Origin: Adiantum capillus-veneris
Lineage: Eukaryota; Streptophyta; Polypodiopsida; Polypodiales; Pteridaceae
Length of the DNA stretch: 64,000 nucleotides
Assembly: GCA_014529385.2 (NCBI GenBank)
Contig: CM043958.1
Coordinates: 92,036,435 to 92,100,434 of the forward strand
Direction: 5' to 3'
Position numbers and translations under genes: made by a program. Positions 1-11,838 of the stretch are shown one piece after another. Below the pieces are notes generated by a model. It had not been told where the DNA came from. It made no database searches and saw only the letters and a program-made list of their open reading frames with translations. Positions within the stretch are counted from its first letter, which is position 1. The number at the start of each line of letters is the position of its first letter.

Positions 1-44
<44 letters not shown>
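1..44. repeat. (AG)n microsatellite at left edge
   Basis: A pure AG dinucleotide run of 44 bases, cut by the window edge. LINE-B copies elsewhere in the window lie next to such tracts, but no LINE-B terminus is recognisable in the bases that follow. Confidence 0.97.
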
Positions 45-47
<3 letters not shown>

Positions 48-1780
48 GCCGATGAGAGAAGGGCTTTTGTTATATAATCTTTTTTTAAGAAATTAATTTT
101 TCTTTTCTAAAATGGTTTTTTTTCTTTGAGCCACTATCTAAGGTAACTTTCATGCACGTGGTCTTTTTACCTCGAGAAGGTCTCTTTCATTGACCCAAAA
201 GATTTTTTGAATCTTCTCACGTTGTTTTTTTTCCTCCTATTCCCACCTCTCTCTTTGTCTCACCACCTCCTTCTCCCTCCTCTTCCTGCTACCCTCTCTT
301 CACACCTTCATTTGATTTTCCTCCTGTTCTCCTCAAGCAATGGAGTCTATCTAGTCTAAATGCCCTAGCACATCCGTTGAAACCATCACCGCTTATACCA
401 CATTAGATGAGCACAACCAATGGACCCCAATGTCCATAACAAAGGGTAGTTGGATTATTATGCAACAAAGTAGGAGAAGAAAAGGCTCATCCAGAAATCC
501 ATTCTTGTGATTTTGGAAAGGAAGAGTGAAAGACTTCCAACTTTTTAGAGCCAAGAAGACAATGAAGGAGGTTTAAGTTCAACATACTAACATGCACAAG
601 GAGCTTCACCTCCATCTTGGAAGCTCAAATCTCACTTTGCATAGAGCTAACTATAAGTGGCTCATATTTTCACTTTTCTTTGAGTTGTTTTTGGTTCTCT
701 GCTTGTATATTTTTTGTGCATGTTTTGTATTATTCTCATTACATACATGTATCCCTCAAGCATAGAGGAATGGCAACTGGTGGAGCGTTTCATAGATATT
801 TTGAATGTCTGGCATGGATCCATTGGTGAAGAGCTTTAGAGAACTCATAGATTTGTAGCCCTAATTTTAGAAGTGGTGAGTTGCCATTGCCAAGCTCAAC
901 AATGAGTGAAAGATAAAGGTGCAAGGTCTCTCATGATATCAAAAATGTTTAAAGGCCAACATTGCAAACAAGTAGAGTAGGGTTTCAATTTTTATGCCCA
1001 TCATTGTATTTGTGGATATGTTTTGCAAAAGTAGATGTGAATGATCCATATCCAAAAGTTCATAATATCATTTTTTAATAGTCAATGGCATCATGTGGGG
1101 GGTGATCTGGTCCCTTTAAATCAAAACATGGATGATTTTAATGAGAACCCCATCCAAGGCATGGATGTATGGATGAACTATGAACACCTGGCAATGTTGA
1201 AGATAAGAACCAAGTGGACTTACACAGTGAGGAGATAGATTTGCCTATAGCTTTTGCTTTTCGAATAGATGGAAAGAAGGTGTGTAGATAATTCTTTCTT
1301 TCTTTCTACCATTCTTTTCTTCTGTGAAACATAATATTACTTTCCCCATTTTTTGAAATGACATGCAGGTCTTGAGGAGGATCCAAAAGAAATTTCTATG
1401 CTAAGAAGTTCTTGAAGGAATAGTACATCTTCTTCCAAGCTAAAGCCTGCTCCCTACCAGTACTAACCTACTAATTGAGTTAGGTCTTCGAACGAGCTCA
1501 ATGGAGCGAGCTTTGGAGTGAGTTTTTTTTTTTTTGAGTGTTGCCCTCCCTACCTCCCCTTCCTCCTCTATCCGCCCATGTGCTTCCTCCTCTTCCCTTC
1601 CTCCTCCTCCTCCTCCAAAATCCTTCCTCTCCTCCACCTCCTCTCTCCATCTACTCCTCTAACCACCTTCCCTTCCTCCAACTCCTCCTCTAGAAACCAC
1701 CATCCCTTCCCTAAAGTCCTCCTATCTCCTACTCCCCTCTTCTTCTCTCTTTTCTTAGTGACTCTATAACCCCTCTCCCT

Positions 1781-1783
<3 letters not shown>
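45..1783. other. Intergenic stretch, no gene recognised
   Basis: Mostly AT-rich DNA with a pyrimidine-rich block at about 1540-1760. Open frames are short, lack recognisable domains and overlap each other. I see no RNA gene and no transposon terminus. Confidence 0.6.

Positions 1784-1847
<64 letters not shown>
1784..1847. repeat. (CT)n microsatellite
   Basis: An uninterrupted CT run of about 64 bases in a pyrimidine-rich stretch. The long Arg-Glu open frame on the minus strand here is a translation of this simple repeat. Confidence 0.97.
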
Positions 1848-1851
<4 letters not shown>

Positions 1852-1925
1852 GTCTTCCCTCTGTGCGTGTGTCTCTCTCTCGCCCGCCACCCCTCTCTCT
1901 CGTTGTCTCCCCCTCCCACCCCCTA

Positions 1926-1930
<5 letters not shown>

Positions 1931-1980
<50 letters not shown>
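1931..1980. repeat. (CT)n microsatellite
   Basis: A second pure CT run, about 85 bp beyond the first, separated by C- and T-rich sequence. Confidence 0.97.
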
Positions 1981-1984
<4 letters not shown>

Positions 1985-2450
1985 CTTCTCTTTGTGGATG
2001 TGTTGTAAAGACCGTGTAATTTCTGAACTCTTAAGAAGCTCCTTCTGCCTTGCTCTATGAATTAGTCGTCTATAAGTCCATTGGTGTAACTCTAATAGGC
2101 TATTGGCCTTATCCTTTCCTCCCCCATGTCTAGTGTGCTTAAAATAACCCGTTCTTGCCATGTAGTGGATTTTTTCCATGCCTTGTGTGGACCATATTGA
2201 TAGTGAGTCGTATGTCTTGGCAAAATATGGACCATGGTTGAACAGTATGTGCTACATTGAAATAAAACAAAATGATCAGTAGAGTACAAATTTAAATTTT
2301 GTTTTTCATATGTAGAATGCTAACCCACCATGTAATGTGTGAAATGTTGTCATAGACAGGGATGATGAACTGCAGTGCCTATTCATTTTACGCTCGGGAG
2401 GAGAATCGACACTTAGAAGTGTGAACCCAAATGTGCTAGGGTTAATAACC

Positions 2451-2576
2451 CATTGAGTAAGCTTTTAGGGGTATGATCCCACAACACCAAGTCATATTTC
2501 ATCAAGTAATAACCATTGAGTAAGCTTTTAGGGGTATGATCCCACAACACCAAGTCATATTTCATTAAGTAATTAA
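2451..2576. repeat. 63-bp tandem duplication
   Basis: Two near-identical 63-bp units begin with CATTGAGTAAGCTTTTAGGG at 2451 and 2514. The period is a multiple of three, so the duplicated peptide seen on the minus strand is a by-product and not evidence for a gene. Confidence 0.9.
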
Positions 2577-2624
2577 AGGGGTGAGTTCCCACCATCCCAA
2601 ACTGCTCAAAGGGTCAAGTATAAC

Positions 2625-2745
2625 AAGTTCCACCTGGTGTATACAGGTAAAATATTTTAGGCCAACAGGTAATATCGATAGATATAGTTTAGGGATAAGT
2701 TCCATCTAGTGCATACAGGCAAGATATTCTAGGCTAAAAGATAAG
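2625..2745. repeat. 72-bp degenerate tandem duplication
   Basis: Units starting AAGTTCC at 2625 and 2697 share the pattern AAGTTCCAYCTRGTGYATAC and then a diverged AT-rich part. The second unit is shorter. Confidence 0.7.
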
Positions 2746-3232
2746 TTGCACAAAAATGTATTGGTGGGATCAAACCAAGTCAACCTAACTGCATTGTAGG
2801 AAGGGTAATAGGTATTGGGAGGGTATGAACAAAGCTAAGCATTGTAGTTTAGCAATAAGAGCTAAAGTATAATTAGTATTTCAATTTAGAGGTTTGAGCC
2901 AGGAATTTCCAAGTAAAGGATGAGCCTCTATTAAGCCATAATTTCCCACCCAAGGATCATGAGATCAGTAAGATATACTGCAAAAAGATATGTGTATCTG
3001 TTTACTCCACACAATGTAACCATCAACCACCAATAGGAATATTTATCTAAGCCATCGAATTAAGCCAAGTCAGTATAGAAAGAGGTTAGACCCAAGGGAG
3101 GCAAGGACGTATACTCATCAGCTTCATTATGCTTCAACCAAATTCTTCCAAGACACAGGTATAAGGTAGCCCCTTATAAGATAAAATAGTCACTACCAGC
3201 TGGATGAAGCAGTCATAGCCATATGAAGTGAC

Positions 3233-3234
<2 letters not shown>

Positions 3235-3314
<80 letters not shown>
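3235..3314. repeat. Compound (TG)n(AG)n microsatellite
   Basis: A TG run of about 30 bases passes directly into an AG run of about 50 bases. A short GTGTGTG follows. Confidence 0.96.
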
Positions 3315-3317
<3 letters not shown>

Positions 3318-5129
3318 TGTGTGTGAAATGTTGTTCACATAAAGATGCCTCAAACATCCACAAATTTGTCTATTGCATCAACAAAAGCCCTAGAATCAAA
3401 GAATATCGGCAACGCATCGTCTTCTAGTATATGTGGTGATTTTGGAGTTGTTTATAGGTACGCTTAAAATGAGTGTACTAACAATCATTTCTTGCAAACT
3501 GGAACAACAAAGGACGCTAAAAAAAAACCTTTCATAGTGAATCTAGGACAAAGAAGTTGATTTTGGGGCTCTTTTGTTATATAGTCTTAAACTAGAAATT
3601 GGTTTGTGATCATTTGAGATAACGATGTGATTATTTTGTATTGTAAAGCATGATGCGCTTGAGCCAACAAATAAGGACCTCAACGATTTCTCCATTCCAT
3701 TGGATACAAGTGTTGACTAAGGTTGATTCTAAGAGCAAATTTTGACAATATTTCTACAAGGTTTATTCTAAGAGCATTTGTATACAAGGTAAATAATTTT
3801 ATTGATTGGTATTAAGCTTCAATGAGTGAAATGTGATCAGCACTTATTTGAATATAGACTTGAAAGACAAAGAGATTATTAGGCCTATGCTGACAAGTAT
3901 TGAAGCACATTTGAATTGTAACAGTGTCAATCACCGTGATGGAGTGTGAATGGCTACTTCGGTATCTACTTCCATAATGTTTTTTCTTGAAAATTGTTTA
4001 GTCCATGGATTGTAGGTATCATGCCCACTAGAATGGAGGAATGACATGGATGTTTTTCAATTTGACAAAGTAGCACATTTAAGTAGCACACCAAAGAGGA
4101 TTGAATGGTGTTAGATGTTACAAATCTAGTAGGTTGGGAGGCTAAACACACCACAATCACTTTTTTCAAGACACTAGTGTGCAAGGATGCCAATTTGACC
4201 ATCAAATCACTGCTTAGAAGAAAAATCAATGCTCATCCTTACAAGTGGTTTATAGACCAAATGAAGACACATGGTTTGATACAATTCAAGAAGGCGATTG
4301 GACTTTGCAAAAAGATGGACAAACACTAAGAGATAAAGCATTTTTGTTTATTAGGACTATTCCGAAAATCTTCTTTCAGCCACTAACTCAACCTTCATCT
4401 CATTGTAGGAGGAATGGAAAGTGGGCATTAGTAGATTTTGCACCGATACACCAACATGAGAGAGGTGCTTTTATAGTATGGAGGAGATACCGGTGTATTT
4501 GGATTGCTTGGTAGTCAGATGGATCGATATATGCTGATTCTGGAACACAATGAAAACTATACATGCTAGTTTCCAAAGCTATTGCAAACAGAGACCGCAA
4601 AACTCAGCACATGGAAGGCCATAGGGCAGGAATGTCAGCATGTGGATGACGATTAGTAGTCAACAATGTATTCTTGTGATGTGGAAGCTAAACATTGTAA
4701 TAAAGCATGATGCCTTGTGCACATCGTGAGTCTGAGGACAATTAACTCAAAAGTATATAGATTTCACTATCACTTACTACTTGCTTATGTCTGAGTGTGA
4801 CAATGTAATGTAACCACATTATTCTCAACTAGTTTTGATAGCAAAATCAAGCAGAATTTGTGCTTTACCTATTTTAAATAAATTCCTTAGACTTTTGTTT
4901 GGCATGACGTAATCATACATGAAATCATCTTTTGAATCATGATATTTGCTTTATGTATAGTACCCATAACTTCTATATGTATAGCCCTTAGTTCATTTCA
5001 TGTAAATGAGCCCCCCTCACTCTAGGAGTAGGATGAGTATGCCAAAAGATTGCTAAGGTTCTAATCTTTATGTGTTTCCTGTGATTTGTATTTGGTTAGT
5101 TTGAATCAAGTCAAAAGTAAACCTTCAAA
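3315..5129. other. Gene-free stretch
   Basis: AT-rich sequence without a recognisable coding region. Overlapping frames at about 3966-4600 translate to unrelated peptides on both strands and match no family I know. Confidence 0.55.
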
Positions 5130-5400
5130 ATTGATTTAATAAATTCAATATGTATTTTACACAAATCAAACATGCATAATCTTCCATCATTTGGCCATCA
5201 AAATCTACAAAATGGGACCAAAAAGTGAAAAATGCAATGTATTTTATAGAGTGATGAGAATACTTTCCACAGAGCTGTGAAAAAGGTTTTCTTGCCAGCA
5301 AAGATGGGATTTCTTCTATCCATGGCACGAACAAGCCAAGAACATGCTCTTGCTCCATTTGGCTTGATACAACTCCAAAATCAAGGACGATGAGAAAATG
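5130..5400 (-). repeat. Dispersed repeat family, copy 1
   Basis: Shares with 5500-5760, and in opposite orientation with 8040-8270, a series of blocks: CCAAAAAGTGAAAAATG, an AAGAGTGATGAGAA-like block, AAGGTTTTCTTRCCARC, then ATCC plus a GYGTACAA-like block. Copies are diverged. No terminal repeats or tail are visible, so the class is unknown. Confidence 0.6.
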
Positions 5401-5499
5401 CAGTTCATTTCACAGAGGAAAAAAAAACCTCTCATTGATGGAAAACAAAGAGTCTCTTTAGCAAATGAGTTACATAAGTTGTATATCTATAGTGTCTTA

Positions 5500-5760
5500 G
5501 AACACATGTTTGGCTGAAACCAAACAAAACTTACATTTAGTGTAGTTGAATGCAAAAAAACTTAAATGCCAAGAGAAAAACCTAGTGCAATTCAAAGAGA
5601 TTAGAGAAAGCTTGTAACAATATCCAAACAAGGTTTTCTTACCAACAAAATGTGGATCCCATATATCCATAGCGTGTACAACACACACACACACACACAC
5701 ACTTGATGTTATCCATTTGGATCATTAAAACTCCAAATGAAATAGATAACAAAACACAGA
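5500..5760 (-). repeat. Dispersed repeat family, copy 2
   Basis: Direct copy of the 5130-5400 unit. It contains AACAAGGTTTTCTTACCAAC and ATCCATAGCGTGTACAACAC, followed by an (AC)n run and the CCATTTGGAT block also present after copy 1. Confidence 0.6.
5679..5702. repeat. (AC)n microsatellite
   Basis: A short AC run inside the dispersed repeat, at the point where other copies have ACAACACACA. Confidence 0.9.
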
Positions 5761-6048
5761 TCATTAGCCATTCCACTCTTTAAAGAGGACCAGAGACTTC
5801 TCGTGGAAAACCACATTATGAAGTGAATGGGATATAGAAGAGCCTCTTTACATGGCAATTTAATAAGAAAGCTTAAAGCTTAAGCCAAATCTGAAGAGTG
5901 GAAGAAAAGGTCTATGCTACGCTTTTAAAAAAAAATTATTTCTATATTTTGTTTTTTAAAATACGTATTTTTATCAAAAAGGGAGATGGATAACATAATT
6001 TTATTCTATATGCTTCAAAATTTTAAATTGTCTTTTTGTCCCACCTTT

Positions 6049-6052
<4 letters not shown>

Positions 6053-6101
<49 letters not shown>
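6053..6101. repeat. (CT)n microsatellite
   Basis: A CT run of about 49 bases, the first of four in a 0.5-kb cluster. Confidence 0.96.
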
Positions 6102-6105
<4 letters not shown>

Positions 6106-6225
6106 TTGAAACCATTGTCTCTCACTTTGAGGTTATTAAAGGAAGCAATTTTTATACTTTTCTTCCTTCCACCTGTGGAAATAAAAACAATTTTTTTACA
6201 TTTTCTTTACACTCTAAAACGTGAG

Positions 6226-6226
<1 letters not shown>

Positions 6227-6298
<72 letters not shown>

Positions 6299-6508
6299 TA
6301 TATCAAATTCACTTCCCTCTCCCAATGATTGCAGGGATACTTTTTGTTGTTTAGATCTAATGAGAAGTGGAAATCTCCCAAGGTTACAGATCTTCTCTCT
6401 CTCTCTCTCTCTCGTATATCAAATTCACTTCCCTCTCCCAATGATTGAAGGGATACTTTTTGTTGTTTAGATCTAATGAGAACTAGAAATCTCCCAAGGT
6501 TACAGATC

Positions 6509-6567
<59 letters not shown>

Positions 6568-6664
6568 TATCAAAGTCACTTTTCTCTCCCAATCATTGAA
6601 GGAACATTCTTTATGGTTAGTTCTGACAAAAAGTGGAGATCTCTTAAAGATGCAAATCTGCTCT
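6227..6664. repeat. Three-copy tandem repeat whose units are separated by (CT)n
   Basis: A (CT)n run (6227-6289, ending in CGCGCGCG) is followed by a ~100-bp unit beginning CGTATATCAAATTCACTTCC. The unit recurs after (TC)n at 6394-6413 and, more diverged, after (TC)n at 6511-6564. Each unit ends in GGTTACAGATC or a relative. The period is the unique block plus a microsatellite that differs in length in each unit. Confidence 0.9.
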
Positions 6665-7398
6665 CTTAAAATTGGTTGCATTGTCACCCACATAAATTGT
6701 TTGTAGTCAACAATAACCCAACCACCACGGTCCTCACGTACATTACTACAAGAATTTAATTCAATAACACTCTTAGATCATCAAACACCTGGGGATGCCA
6801 TGGAAGCAAGTAGCACCACCTATACAAAGAAATATATGATTAGTCCATGCACACTCATGTTCTCAATTGCATATAGAGCAAAGTTAGAAAATATACAAAG
6901 ACGATCAATGTCACCATTATGAACCTACAGTGCAAGATGGCTCGTTAATAATATGGTAAGCATAGCTATGAGCATATAGGAAATAGAATACTTCTTACCT
7001 CACAAAGCATCCAAGTAATCTTACTGGTCTTGCCAAATAGTTCTCCGTGCATAGGAAGAGATTAAATCTTTATAAAAAGTTGTGAGAGAATATTATTTGA
7101 GAGCTAAATGGGACAAGAGCACGAAAGTAGTTGAGGAAAGTAAATCCACACAAGAGAGAAACCCTAGGAGTAGAATATGTTATAGTTATACAGCTTTAGG
7201 AAGAGGTGTAAAATGAAGTTCACAGAGCAATGGAGAGCTTGATTAGGTGGTGACTACCATTAAGGAGAATGCAGCAAGCTTGAGGAGAGAAAGGAGGCTT
7301 CAAACCTCTACTACAAGAACTTTTTGGGAGGGAAATTGACATTGAAGAAAGAAATGCAACTTGCAATGTAGACTGGAGGGAGGATAGAGATGGTACAT
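6665..7398. other. Gene-free stretch
   Basis: AT-rich DNA. I see no coding region, RNA gene or repeat structure. Confidence 0.5.

Positions 7399-7445
<47 letters not shown>
7399..7445. repeat. Interrupted (GA)n microsatellite
   Basis: A GA run of about 47 bases with one GAAA interruption. No LINE-B terminus flanks it. Confidence 0.94.
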
Positions 7446-7450
<5 letters not shown>

Positions 7451-8039
7451 GGCCAACACATTTTTTGGGAAACCCTCTTTTAGGAGAGAGGGAAGAGAAA
7501 CTAACAACCACTAGAGAGAGAAAACATTGATTTTTATCCATATTTTAAGAAAATGGTTCTTTTCTTTATAAAATATTTTTTCATTATATCACAAAAGAGC
7601 TAACAAGATTGACTAGTCACTTTTAAGCCCTCCCATACCCACCATTTCAATCCACATCGCATCTATCCATTTGCCCATTCCATAATCCTATTTTCATTCA
7701 CATTGCAAATAAAGAGCCCCCCTTAGACCCGACTCCCTTCTGAATGACTTCATATGTTGCATTACTTTGATCTCATGAGAACATGTATTTACACCTTTGT
7801 ATGCATTCTAACTCAAACTTTTTTGCAAAAAACGTACAAAACATCATTTTTCTTAACTTGACCTCGAAAGTGTATAGAATTGGGTATGAAGCTGGAAACC
7901 ACTACTAAAATTCACATTGAACAATGGATTGAAAATTTTCTATGTTTATGCATTTCCTTTGGGTAGTCTTTAGCTCATCTGATCCAAATCAAAAAGCATG
8001 CCTTGATCTTGAACAAAATTCCTCAATATGTAAATCTTC

Positions 8040-8270
8040 AATTGTGTCATTGTGGAGGTTCAAGAATGTGTGTTGTACATACTTTGGACATATGAGATTC
8101 AAGGTTGGTTGGTAAGAAAACCTTGTTTGAACTTTGTCGCGCAAGTTTTCTTGTCACTCTTTGAAATACATTTTTCACCTTTTGAACTTATTTTCACTTT
8201 TTGGACCCCATACGGTCTAAAAGTTTGCAAGCATAATGTACTTTACATTTTTAACTAGGCCTTCCTTATT
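8040..8270 (+). repeat. Dispersed repeat family, copy 3 (inverted)
   Basis: Reverse complement of the family at 5130-5760: it holds GTTGGTAAGAAAACCTTGTT and CACTTTTTGGACCCC. The segment at about 8365-8450 resembles the sequence that follows copies 1 and 2 (CCATTTGGAT, then GAGAAACACAGTTCATTT) in direct orientation, so the family may be a rearranged larger element. Confidence 0.55.
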
Positions 8271-9199
8271 GGTTGTGCTCAACACAAAGCTAGTGTGGTA
8301 TGTGAAGTTAGTAAGGTATGGTTGGAGATTGCATAAATGACATAAAAACCCAGTATTTCTCATGCCTTTCAAGTACCATTTGGATACTAGAATTCAAAAA
8401 AGTAAACCAAAGTGAGAAACACAGTTCATTTTAAAGAAAATTTCACCTTGCTGTTATTGAAGAGGAACATGGACATCATATGGTATACCATCACACATAA
8501 TTTATCTATGTATGGTGTTTATAGAGTGCAACATTAGTTTCAAGACATTTAGGCGCAAAAACATCATAGTAGGAAGAGGAAAACGTTTGCAAAAACCACA
8601 AGAACTATTAATTTTTTCACTTACTTGGAAAGTGTGTGAAACTTGGTGGACATTGTACTGACTTCTCAGAGGTTTACTAACTCGCATTGTTAACCGCGGT
8701 AACAAGAAACAAAGAACTCCAATATTTTATCAATTTTACCGAGATCCTCATCTTGAGATCCTCATGTAATATTGCCCAGCATGCGAGGGGACGCAAACTA
8801 AAACCCGAGATGATGCACTCCACATGTTAAGCATTTGGGGGGGGGAGCTTTTGTGTGAATCAAGGCAAGGTACGAGGAAATGTAAAACAAGCTTGCTCGG
8901 TATCTCGCTCCAAAAGCTCACAGGATACCCATCCCTAATTCAACTATAAGGCAAAAGTTGTGCTAGAAAATAGGCCATTGTTAAGACCTGGAGTAAAAAC
9001 AAAACCATCCAAACACCTTCCAGATTGGGCAACTACCCCGGCAGAGAATACTTCAACACTAAATCCTTGAATCTATGTGACCACACCACACTTGACTGCC
9101 ATCTCCACATCAAAGCACCATATATCCATTAAGGCCTACAATGACCACCAAAACACGAGGAGGAGCATGCATTAAAAATAACGAGTATGGCTTCGGCGG

Positions 9200-9200
<1 letters not shown>

Positions 9201-9266
<66 letters not shown>
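9201..9266. repeat. Compound (CT)n(AT)n microsatellite
   Basis: A CT run of about 36 bases joins directly to an AT run of about 30 bases. Confidence 0.97.
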
Positions 9267-9268
<2 letters not shown>

Positions 9269-10045
9269 TGTGCACGAGCTTCTCTCACTTTTGGCATTCA
9301 GCCTTCAGCTCGCAGACGTTGACACATGTAAAGTGTACTCTCTCTGCCGTTATAGAATACATATAGATTCAAAGCAAGCCAAGCCACAATCACACACGCA
9401 TGACAGAGTAACATTGCACTCTTCAAGAAATCTCTATTGGTCAAAGCAAAGAACTACAGTAAGGAAGAGAGGGAGCCGACTCAACCACCGCAATCCCAAG
9501 AGAGATGCAACCCAACCACCGATCAAATAGGAGAAACCAAGAAAGAAAGAAAACCACCATAAAGACCCACACATTAGCATACATACAGTTATGGAATTGA
9601 ACACACAAAAAGAGCAAGCATATACTAAACACACAAGATACCAAATTGCATGCAGCAACAAGAACACACAGATGAAACATAGACAAAAGCCCCCAAGAAA
9701 ACAAAGAAAACACGAGCTGATCGAAGAGGGAGGGGTGGGAGGGGGACCCTCCCCATATAGTTGCATGTGCATGCCTGAAAGCCAAAAGGCCAATAATGTT
9801 GCCAATTTTTCATTGAACTACATACAACCCCTTATCTGCACAAGCGCACGCACACTGCGAACACACAAACTTCGTCACTGTTAAGAGTCTCTAATGATTT
9901 CAGTACAATGAAAAATCATACAAATCGCTGTTGAAGAAAAAGAAAGTGCATACATCTTTCCTTACAAAATTTCAGGAACATCCATACACCAACACTGATC
10001 ATTTTTTTGTTGACAAATACTAACGCTGGCCAGAATGTCATGAAA
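9267..10045. other. Downstream flank of the ABC1-like kinase gene
   Basis: Lies beyond the stop codon of the minus-strand kinase gene, so it should include its 3' UTR. No clear AATAAA was found on the minus strand near the stop, which is common in plants. Cys- and Phe-rich minus-strand frames at 9434-9813 are antisense to A-rich sequence and overlap in three frames, so I do not treat them as genes. Confidence 0.45.
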
Positions 10046-11311
10046 TCAAAGAATGCTTAGTGGATTCAATGTGAAACCTTTCAACCACTGAGGTAATCTT
10101 TTTCGTAACCTTCCAAGCAATTGAAGAAATGAACCATAGAGATCCTTCAGCTTGTATGTCATCTCCAGTAACTCTGAAACAAACAAAATAGAAGATGCAA
10201 ATATGCACTCCAATAAGGCCTTTTCAACAAAGGAGTTCAGCTCAATGAGACTTCTAAGTTTACCTAGTCGAAGTTGAAGGTTTAGATACTCGAACTGAGG
10301 TTTTTTAACAGCAACTCCACTTGCCCTCCTTGCGCCTAAAGATCGGTTATGGTAATACAAAAGTATACAAATAATCTCGCCATCAGCAAAAATGCAAACT
10401 TATATGTTTGATGCTTTATACAACAGTGAGCTTGAACGTGCATAGGCACAATGAAATGAGCACACGTTCACAGGGAATATACATCTGTTTTGATGCTTTA
10501 TGCAATAGCGAGCTTGAATATGCATAGGCAAACAAGAATGAGCATGAGTTCACCGGGAATATACATCACAAACTGAAAGCTTACAAAAGAATGATAAAGA
10601 GAAGCTACAAGTAGATAACGACGCATATTTACAAAGCAATTGGCACCCATATTCTCATTCAATAACCGTCATACTTTCCAGCACGCAATAGAAAAGGTAG
10701 AACCTGTGCCATATGAGTTCCTATGTGAAAGGCCAGAGACAGCATGCTTCGCGTTGACTAGCAAACGCATCCATGGTTGTGCTCCCAGTTTGCTTATTAT
10801 TGATCTAAGAAGCCCACTGCACCACTCTCATTCATAAGGTTAGAAGATTAGTAAAAGTTTAAGTGTATAATGCAATCCCACAGGAACATCCAAAACTAAC
10901 AAATCTGAATCTTACTCTGTCCGCAGGACTATTAGGAGGTCTCGTGGTAACCCTTCCATGAACTGAGACACATCACCAAAGGTCAATAGTCGCATCTCAT
11001 CTCGTAACTTTCTTCTCTCTTCATCAGACATTCTTTCACCAAGACCTGAGGTGCTAATTACCGACACCAGCAAGAGATGAGTGCAATTAACAACACGTTG
11101 TTTGTACTCAAACATCATAGAGCTAGCTACCTTTCCATCGTGCGTCCCATGAAAATAATTGGAAGAAACTTGAAAAATTTCCCTGCACCAAGGCGTTCTC
11201 CGACTCTCTGTGCTTCCAATGTATCTCCAAGCACTAGAGCTTTCCACAAACGACAAAAGTCTATTCTGAAACTTTCTTCCAGCTCTCTGTATAGGCCGTG
11301 GTCTAGCAACA
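10046..11311 (-). CDS. ABC1-like kinase: C-terminal exon cluster (5 exons)
   Basis: Exon 11311-11131 follows ACTTTTGCAG and gives VLLDHGLYRELEESFRIDF through FMGRTME. Exon 11053-10916 uses acceptor AATTAG and gives TSGLGERMSDEERRKL through VLRT. Exon 10816-10704 (after GGTGCAG) gives GLLRSIISKLGAQ through SHRNSYGT. Exon 10335-10264 (after TCTTTAG) gives ARRASGVAVKKPQFEYLNLQ. Exon 10173-10046 (after TTGTTTCAG) gives ELLEMTYKLKDLYGSFLQ and ends FTLNPLSIL. Donors are AG|GTAGCT, GA|GTAAGA, G|GTTCTA and G|GTAAAC. The acceptor for the second exon was decided by phase: the nearby CCTCAG would shift the frame. Confidence 0.92.
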
Positions 11312-11778
11312 CTGCAAAAGTCGCACGATCAATAATTAAAAGGTCGACAACAAAACTGCATGACCCTCCTACATGTGCCAAATCCATGTGCCCATCCAGA
11401 GGATGAATGCAATAGGTTCCAATGCCAAAAGAAACAACACCTTCAAGCTATCTGACAGAGCTTGCGTGGACTAAGACCTATCAAAAAACACCCACGAATG
11501 AAGACATTGAGTCACGAGCGAGCTCGCTGCTGCTGCACGCTCCCCCCCCCCCCTTGCGCCATCGCTCCCCCTCACCCCCCTTCTCCTTCTAACCCTCGCG
11601 CTGCCCTCAGCCACCCCCGCGCTGCCCCCCCCCCTTGCCCTCGCGCTGCACCCCCTCCCTCCTCCCGCCTTCGCGCTGTTTCCCCCACCCTGCCCAGCCC
11701 GCCACCTCCGGCCCCCTGCTGCCCGCCGCCCTCCCCCCCTAGCCCTCCCGCTGCCCCCCCCACTCCTTGGCTGTTTTC

Positions 11779-11838
<60 letters not shown>

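Noticed and set aside
1568-2179. A 200-residue Arg/Glu-rich frame on the minus strand
   Set aside because: It is the translation of (GA)n microsatellites and a pyrimidine-rich block; composition is periodic and no domain is present.
4105-4600. Overlapping open frames on both strands
   Set aside because: No recognisable motif, frames contradict each other, and no splice or promoter context was found.
6053-6664. CRISPR-like array from regularly recurring repeats
   Set aside because: The repeats are simple (CT)n runs of unequal length and the between-blocks are related to each other, the opposite of unique spacers; the genome is eukaryotic.
7399-7445. LINE-B insertion next to this (GA)n
   Set aside because: Neither flank shows the ACATTTCATTTC terminus or any LINE-B coding sequence, so not every TC tract here is LINE-derived.
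9434-9813. Cys/Phe-rich membrane-like frames on the minus strand
   Set aside because: Three overlapping frames antisense to A-rich DNA; hydrophobicity follows from composition.
11320-11480. An extra kinase exon upstream of VLLDHGLY in the frame continuing from 11387
   Set aside because: The translation lacks the DPHxGN motif; a good acceptor (TTTTGCAG) at 11312 and an in-phase HGDPHPGN exon at 43291 explain the gene better.
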